Part shown: piece after piece, positions 6,725-10,529 of the stretch
Position numbering within the stretch: position 1 is the stretch's first letter
Layout of the letters: every line of letters begins with the position of its first letter
Source: Acidiferrobacterales bacterium
Lineage (GTDB): Bacteria > Pseudomonadota > Gammaproteobacteria > Acidiferrobacterales > Sulfurifustaceae
Direction of reading: 5' to 3'
Length of the DNA: 10,529 nucleotides
Assembly: GCA_015492195.1 (NCBI GenBank)
Contig: WGFP01000171.1
Coordinates: 1 to 10,529, forward strand
The notes under the pieces: model-generated
What the model was told of the DNA's origin: nothing
Databases searched by the model: none
The model's input: only the letters and a program-made list of their open reading frames with translations
Made by a program: the position numbers and the translations under genes

Positions 6725-7309
6725 TCAGCGGCTCATCAGTGCCAACCCCAGGTGCGTCAGGGGCTGAACCAACAGGATCAAGGTCAGTTGCAGCAGGATA
6801 AAGACGGCGATCGGCGACAGGTCCAGACCCCCGATCGGCGGAATCAGACGGCGCGCGGGACGCATCAGGGGTTCGGTCAGGCTGTACAGCAGGTCCGTCA
6901 CCGGATGCCGACGCAAGCCGTAGGGGCTGAACCAGCTCAGGATCACGCGGACCAGAATGGCGACGATAAACACGTAGAGCGTCAGTCTCAGCAGATCCGC
7001 CGTGGCCACCACCGCAAGCCCCACCGGCTTGGCGCTGAATCCCTTGATCCAGCCGATGGTGTAGAGCTCGAGCATTTTTAATGCCAGGAGCAGGACCACC
7101 GAGGCGAGGTCAATGCCCCCCAGGCCCGGGATAACGCGGCGCAGAAACAGCAGCGGGGGGTTGGTCAGGATGACCAGAAACTGGGAAATCGGGTTGTAAA
7201 AATCCGCCCGCACCAGCTGGAACAGGAACCGCAGCAACACCGCGAGGATATAAAACCCGAACACCACCTGGACCAGATACACGCCCGCTTGATTGAAATA
7301 TGGGTTCAT
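6725..7309 (-). CDS. yggT: YggT family integral membrane protein
   Basis: This 194-residue inner-membrane protein contains two tandem YggT repeats. Hydrophobic segments lie at about 9-32, 65-85, 100-127 and 165-185. The repeat signature appears twice: FYNPISQFLVILTNPPLLFLRRVIPGLGG at 37-65 and HPVTDLLYSLTEPLMRPARRLIPPIGG at 135-161, each followed by a D-L/S-x hydrophobic helix. Length is typical of the double-repeat gammaproteobacterial form. Its biochemical role is not settled; family members have been linked to osmotic or ion stress and to septum or division genes. The ATG at 7309 overlaps the proC stop in an ATGA arrangement, so it is very likely translated with proC. Confidence 0.93.
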   Translation of the reverse strand: MNPYFNQAGVYLVQVVFGFYILAVLLRFLFQLVRADFYNPISQFLVILTNPPLLFLRRVIPGLGGIDLASVVLLLALKMLELYTIGWIKGFSAKPVGLAVVATADLLRLTLYVFIVAILVRVILSWFSPYGLRRHPVTDLLYSLTEPLMRPARRLIPPIGGLDLSPIAVFILLQLTLILLVQPLTHLGLALMSR

Positions 7310-8151
7310 CCGTTTTTCCCCAGCATGTCCGCCAATTCGCGCGCACGCACCACGGCGGCACGCACGGCCTGGTTGAATAATCGGTGGATACCGCCGTCCT
7401 CGAGCACCTTGACCGCCTGTTCCGTGGTGCCGCCGGGAGAGGTCACGCGGGCCCGCAACTGGGACGGTTCCTCCGCGCCTTCAAGTGCCATTTTGGCGGC
7501 GCCGAACGCCGTCTCCAGCGTAAGCAGACGGGCCGTTTCCGGGTCGAGCCCGTGGTCAATGGCGGCCCGCTCCAGGGTCTCCATGACCAGAAAGAAATAC
7601 GCCGGGCCGCTGCCGGACAGGGCCGTGACCACGTCCAGCTGGGATTCATCGGTAACCCAGACGGCCACGCCCACCGCCCGCAGGATGGATTCGGCCTGAT
7701 CGCGCATGACCTCGTCCACCAAGGGATTGGCATACATCCCCGAGGCGCCGGAGCCGATAAGCGCCGCCGTATTCGGCATCACGCGCACGATGGCGAGGCC
7801 GCCGCCGAGCCAGCGCTCTAAATCCTCGAGGCGGACGCCCGCGGCGACCGAGATGACCAGGGGTCTTTTCTTTTGCACGGTGCCCGCGATTTCAGTGGCC
7901 GCGGTTTTAAGAAACTGCGGTTTGACCGCCAGCACCAGAATGTCGGCCTTGCCGGCGACTTCGTTGTTGTCGGCATAAACCGTAAGACCAAGCACCGTTT
8001 CCACCCCCTTGCGCTGGTTGACGTCGGGGTCGGACAAGATGAGTTGTTCCTTGCGCCAGCCGTTTTTTAGCAGGCCTCCGGCCAGGCTGCGCGCCATGTT
8101 GCCGGCGCCGATGAACCCGATTTGCATGTGCTTGGTATTGGAAGAATCCAT
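7306..8151 (-). CDS. proC: Pyrroline-5-carboxylate reductase
   Basis: ProC reduces 1-pyrroline-5-carboxylate to L-proline with NAD(P)H, the last step of proline synthesis, in the cytoplasm. Counting from the ATG at 8151 (281 residues), the Rossmann motif GFIGAGNMA is at 12-20, VKPQ at 76-79, MPNTAA at 125-130, the substrate-site block ALSGSGPAYFF at 177-187 and VTSPGGTTEQA at 236-246. All are conserved and the length is normal. The frame stays open back to a TTG at 8208, but those 19 extra residues are unlike the family. An ATG at 8127, which gives MQIGFIG directly, is the other good candidate. No start has a strong ribosome site. The gene overlaps yggT by four bases. The usual partner yggS (PLP homeostasis protein), commonly found upstream, is absent. 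Confidence 0.94.
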   Translation of the reverse strand: MDSSNTKHMQIGFIGAGNMARSLAGGLLKNGWRKEQLILSDPDVNQRKGVETVLGLTVYADNNEVAGKADILVLAVKPQFLKTAATEIAGTVQKKRPLVISVAAGVRLEDLERWLGGGLAIVRVMPNTAALIGSGASGMYANPLVDEVMRDQAESILRAVGVAVWVTDESQLDVVTALSGSGPAYFFLVMETLERAAIDHGLDPETARLLTLETAFGAAKMALEGAEEPSQLRARVTSPGGTTEQAVKVLEDGGIHRLFNQAVRAAVVRARELADMLGKNG

Positions 8152-8249
8152 GTCGCGTGCCAGTTTAACAGGCCCATCCCCGGCGAGGGAACGGCCCGCC
8201 CGAATCAAGGGAGGCCGTCAGACGGCCAAGCTTTCAGCACGCCGTTTAT

Positions 8250-8278
8250 TTGCAACCGGGCCCCGGATAGACTAGAAA
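8250..8278 (+). promoter_or_regulatory. Candidate sigma70-type promoter for pilT-pilU
   Basis: TTGCAA (8250-8255) and TAGAAA (8273-8278) are 17 bases apart, each matching the consensus at 4 of 6 positions. A competing -10, TAGACT at 8268-8273, overlaps. The predicted leader is about 50 bases. The prediction rests on pattern alone. Confidence 0.3.
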
Positions 8279-8326
8279 TTAAGCCAGAAGCTGAAATTTT
8301 TATCTGCCGCCCTATATCTGCCCCCT

Positions 8327-8332
8327 GAGGGA
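8327..8332 (+). promoter_or_regulatory. Ribosome binding site of pilT
   Basis: GAGGGA lies five bases before the ATG at 8338 and supports that start. Confidence 0.6.
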
Positions 8333-8337
8333 TCACG

Positions 8338-9411
8338 ATGGATATTGCCGAATTACTCGCGTTTGCCCATAAACAAAACGCCTCGGACCTGCACCTGTCC
8401 GCGGGCCTGCCGCCGCTGATCCGCGTGGACGGCGATATAAAGCGTATCAACGTCGATCCGCTCGATGACCGCACCGTCCATAACATGATCTACGACATCA
8501 TGTCGGACAAGCAGCAGAAGGATTACGAGGAATTTCTGGAAACCGACTTTTCCTTTGAGTTGCCCAACATCGCGCGTTTTCGCGTCAACGCCTTTAACCA
8601 GCTGCGCGGGCCGGGCGCCGTGTTCCGTACCATCCCCTCCAAGGTGCTGACGCTGGAGCAGTTGAACGCACCGGAGATTTTTAAAAAGATTTCCGACCAG
8701 CCCCGCGGCGTCGTCCTGGTGACCGGTCCCACGGGTTCGGGCAAATCCACTACGCTCGCGGCCATGATCAACCATGTCAATGAATCCCGGCACGAGCATA
8801 TCCTGACCATCGAGGACCCGATTGAGTTTGTGCACACCAGCAAGAATTGCCTGATCAACCAGCGCGAGGTCGGGCGCGATACCCTGGGATTCAGCAACGC
8901 CCTGCGCGCGGCCCTGCGCGAGGACCCGGACGTGATATTGGTGGGTGAGATGCGCGACCTTGAGACCATTCGCCTGGCGCTGACCGCGGCCGAAACCGGA
9001 CACCTGGTGTTCGCCACCCTGCACACCAGCTCCGCCGCCAAGACCATCGACCGTATTATCGACGTGTTTCCGGCGGCGGAAAAGGACATGGTGCGCGCCA
9101 TGCTTTCGGAATCCCTGCGCGCCGTTATCTCTCAGACGCTGCTGAAAAAAATCGGCGGCGGGCGCCTGGCGGCGCACGAGATCATGATCGGCACCCCGGC
9201 GATCCGCAACCTCATCCGTGAAAACAAGGTGGCGCAGATGTACTCCGCCATCCAGACCGGCCACGGTGTCGGCATGCAGACCCTGGATCAGTGTTTGCAA
9301 GATCTGGTGCGCACCCGCCAGGTGCACGTGGACGAGGCGCGTACCCGCGCCGTCAACAAGGATCTGTTCACCGCCTCCGCCATGGCGGTGGGGGCCGGAG
9401 GAAAGCGTTAA
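8338..9411 (+). CDS. pilT: PilT, type IV pilus retraction ATPase
   Basis: PilT is the hexameric cytoplasmic motor at the inner face of the pilus machine. It depolymerises PilA to retract type IV pili, driving twitching motility and DNA uptake. The 357 residues show an N-terminal PAS-like domain with ASDLHLSAGLPP (15-26), Walker A GPTGSGKS (130-137), the Asp box TIEDPIE (157-163), Walker B DVILVGEMRD (198-207) with catalytic Glu204, and the His box GHLVFATLHT (221-230). The PilT-specific AIRNLIRE motif (288-295), needed for retraction, is intact. Length is slightly above the usual 344 or so because of a short C-terminal tail. Its stop codon abuts the pilU start, so the two form an operon. It is transcribed away from proC, as in Pseudomonas. 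Confidence 0.97.
   Translation: MDIAELLAFAHKQNASDLHLSAGLPPLIRVDGDIKRINVDPLDDRTVHNMIYDIMSDKQQKDYEEFLETDFSFELPNIARFRVNAFNQLRGPGAVFRTIPSKVLTLEQLNAPEIFKKISDQPRGVVLVTGPTGSGKSTTLAAMINHVNESRHEHILTIEDPIEFVHTSKNCLINQREVGRDTLGFSNALRAALREDPDVILVGEMRDLETIRLALTAAETGHLVFATLHTSSAAKTIDRIIDVFPAAEKDMVRAMLSESLRAVISQTLLKKIGGGRLAAHEIMIGTPAIRNLIRENKVAQMYSAIQTGHGVGMQTLDQCLQDLVRTRQVHVDEARTRAVNKDLFTASAMAVGAGGKR
9397..9401 (+). promoter_or_regulatory. Ribosome binding site of pilU inside pilT
   Basis: GGAGG, within the last codons of pilT, sits ten bases before the pilU ATG at 9412. This supports that start even though it directly follows the pilT TAA. Confidence 0.6.
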
Positions 9412-10527
9412 ATGGTTTTCAGCGATCTGCTCAAACTGATGAAACATAAAAGGGCGTCGGACCTGTTTATCACGGCCGGCGTGCCGCCCTCCATTAAGGT
9501 CGACGGCAAGATCATGCCGGTGACCAAACAGGCGCTGACGCCGGAACAGTCGCGGGCCTTCGCCTACGGCATCATGAACGAAGATCAGCGCCGCCAGTTT
9601 GAGGCGCACAACGAATGTAATTTCGCCATCGCCCCTCAGGAAATCGGCCGCTTCCGCGTCAATATTTTTATGCAGCAACAGCGCGTCGGCATGGTGCTGC
9701 GCACGATCCAAACTGAGATTCCGCGGTTTGACGACCTGAACCTGCCCAAGGTGCTGGCGGATATTGCGCTGACCAAGCGCGGGCTGGTCATATTCGTGGG
9801 CGGCACCGGTTCGGGCAAATCCACGTCGCTGGCGGCCATGGTGGGTTATCGCAATGAATACAGCTACGGGCACATCATCACCATCGAGGACCCTATCGAG
9901 TACGTGCACGAGCACAAGAACTGCATCATCACGCAACGGGAGGTGGGCGTGGACACGGAGTCCTACGACATCGCCCTGAAAAACGCCATGCGCCAGGCGC
10001 CGGACGTGATCCTGATCGGCGAGATCCGCTCGCGTGAAACCATGGACCTCGGTATCCAGTTCGCCGAAACCGGTCACCTGTGCCTGACCACCCTGCATGC
10101 GAACAACGCCAACCAGGCGCTTGACCGTATTATCAACTTCTTTCCCGAGGAAAAGCGCGGTCAATTGCTGATGGACCTGGCACTCAACTTGAAGGCCATC
10201 ATCTCCCAACGCCTGCTCCCCATGAAAACCGGCAAGGGGCGGGTGCCGGCGGTGGAGGTAATGATCAATTCTCCGTTGATTACCGACCTCATCATGGAAG
10301 GCAACATCCCCGGCATCAAGGAAATCATGGCGAAATCGGGAGAGGCCGGCATGCAGACCTTCGACCAGTCGCTGTTCAACCTGTATGAGGCCGATTTGAT
10401 TACCTACGACGACGCACTGCGCAATGCCGATTCCGTAAATGACGTGCGTCTGCGCATCAAGCTGGAAGGAAAGGAGGCCAAGGGTCGGGAACTCGGGGAA
10501 TCGATGCGCAATATCACGTACAAATAG
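9412..10527 (+). CDS. pilU: PilU, accessory type IV pilus retraction ATPase
   Basis: PilU is a PilT paralogue that acts with PilT to increase retraction force. It generally depends on PilT rather than working alone. The complete 371-residue frame carries ASDLFITAGVPPSIKVDG (15-32), Walker A GGTGSGKS (130-137), TIEDPIEYVHE (157-167), Walker B DVILIGEIR (198-206) and the His box GHLCLTTLHA (221-230). At the place of the PilT AIRNLIRE motif it has PLITDLIMEG (288-297), a clear PilU feature. It also has the longer polar C-terminal tail typical of PilU. ATP-site residues look intact. The start abuts the pilT stop (TAA then ATG), so the pair is co-transcribed and probably co-translated. The stop is two bases before the window end. 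Confidence 0.96.
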   Translation: MVFSDLLKLMKHKRASDLFITAGVPPSIKVDGKIMPVTKQALTPEQSRAFAYGIMNEDQRRQFEAHNECNFAIAPQEIGRFRVNIFMQQQRVGMVLRTIQTEIPRFDDLNLPKVLADIALTKRGLVIFVGGTGSGKSTSLAAMVGYRNEYSYGHIITIEDPIEYVHEHKNCIITQREVGVDTESYDIALKNAMRQAPDVILIGEIRSRETMDLGIQFAETGHLCLTTLHANNANQALDRIINFFPEEKRGQLLMDLALNLKAIISQRLLPMKTGKGRVPAVEVMINSPLITDLIMEGNIPGIKEIMAKSGEAGMQTFDQSLFNLYEADLITYDDALRNADSVNDVRLRIKLEGKEAKGRELGESMRNITYK

Positions 10528-10529
10528 TT

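Larger units (their letters stand above)
8152..8337. promoter_or_regulatory. Divergent proC/pilT intergenic region
   Basis: This 186-bp region must carry the promoters of both proC (minus) and pilT (plus). Near its middle is a perfect 15-base inverted repeat, GGCCGTCAGACGGCC (8213-8227), which could be an operator or a small hairpin. The part nearer pilT is AT-richer. It contains two 14-base direct copies beginning TATCTGCC (8301 and 8315; 11 of 14 match) just before the pilT ribosome site. No yggS remnant is recognisable here. Confidence 0.5.

Noticed and set aside
6619..6801. A 60-codon plus-strand frame across the spacer and the end of yggT
   Set aside because: It overlaps the well-supported yggT 3' end, has no ribosome site and resembles no known protein.
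8152..8208. N-terminal extension of ProC to a TTG start
   Set aside because: The extra 19 residues are unlike the ProC family, there is no ribosome site before the TTG, and good ATG choices exist at 8151 and 8127.
8353..10209. A 618-codon open frame on the minus strand, antisense to pilT and pilU
   Set aside because: It is a shadow of two unmistakable genes, created by high-GC third positions. Its translation is low in complexity, rich in His, Gly, Arg and Val, and matches no family I know.
1..10529. CRISPR arrays, tRNA or rRNA genes, integrase or transposase genes
   Set aside because: No regularly spaced repeats, cloverleaf-like sequences, ribosomal signatures or recombinase motifs were seen on either strand.

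Overview
The window reads as a piece of a GC-rich gammaproteobacterial chromosome. The main evidence is gene order. The run metW-metX ... yggT-proC | pilT-pilU, with pilT-pilU divergent from the rest, matches from memory the neighbourhood known in Pseudomonas aeruginosa (roughly PA0389 to PA0396). High-GC third codon positions, long antisense reading frames over the real genes, and an AmpG-type permease fit the same picture. I cannot name the genus.

Layout, left to right. (1) Positions 1-744, plus strand: the C-terminal three quarters of a BsuBI/PstI-family type II restriction endonuclease, cut by the window edge. (2) 745-1021: non-coding and packed with inverted repeats, including a 26-bp imperfect terminal inverted repeat (764-789 and 961-986) enclosing several hairpins. 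This looks like a MITE-like or composite dispersed repeat between two convergent genes. (3) 1022-4398, minus strand: metX, metW and an ampG-like permease, tightly spaced, with a TAATG stop/start overlap between metW and ampG. (4) 4500-6494, minus strand: a 664-residue dynamin-family GTPase of unknown role. (5) 6495-6724: an AT-rich non-coding spacer with hairpins, a possible terminator and a possible promoter. (6) 6725 to about 8151, minus strand: proC and yggT, overlapping by ATGA. (7) 8338-10527, plus strand: pilT and pilU, the two type IV pilus retraction ATPases, with abutting stop and start codons.

How the genes work together. MetX and MetW form a methionine-biosynthesis pair, with MetX acylating homoserine. 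The coupled AmpG-like permease would import cell-wall anhydromuropeptides for recycling. ProC makes the last step of proline synthesis, and YggT is a small membrane protein that commonly accompanies it. PilT and PilU power pilus retraction. The restriction enzyme with its repeat, and the dynamin-like GTPase, are the accessory-looking parts.

I found no clear undescribed multi-gene system. The items most worth a second look are the dynamin-like GTPase with its altered P-loop, the repeat element beside the restriction gene, and the absence of yggS from between proC and pilT, where it usually sits. All family calls are from memory of conserved motifs; no search was run.
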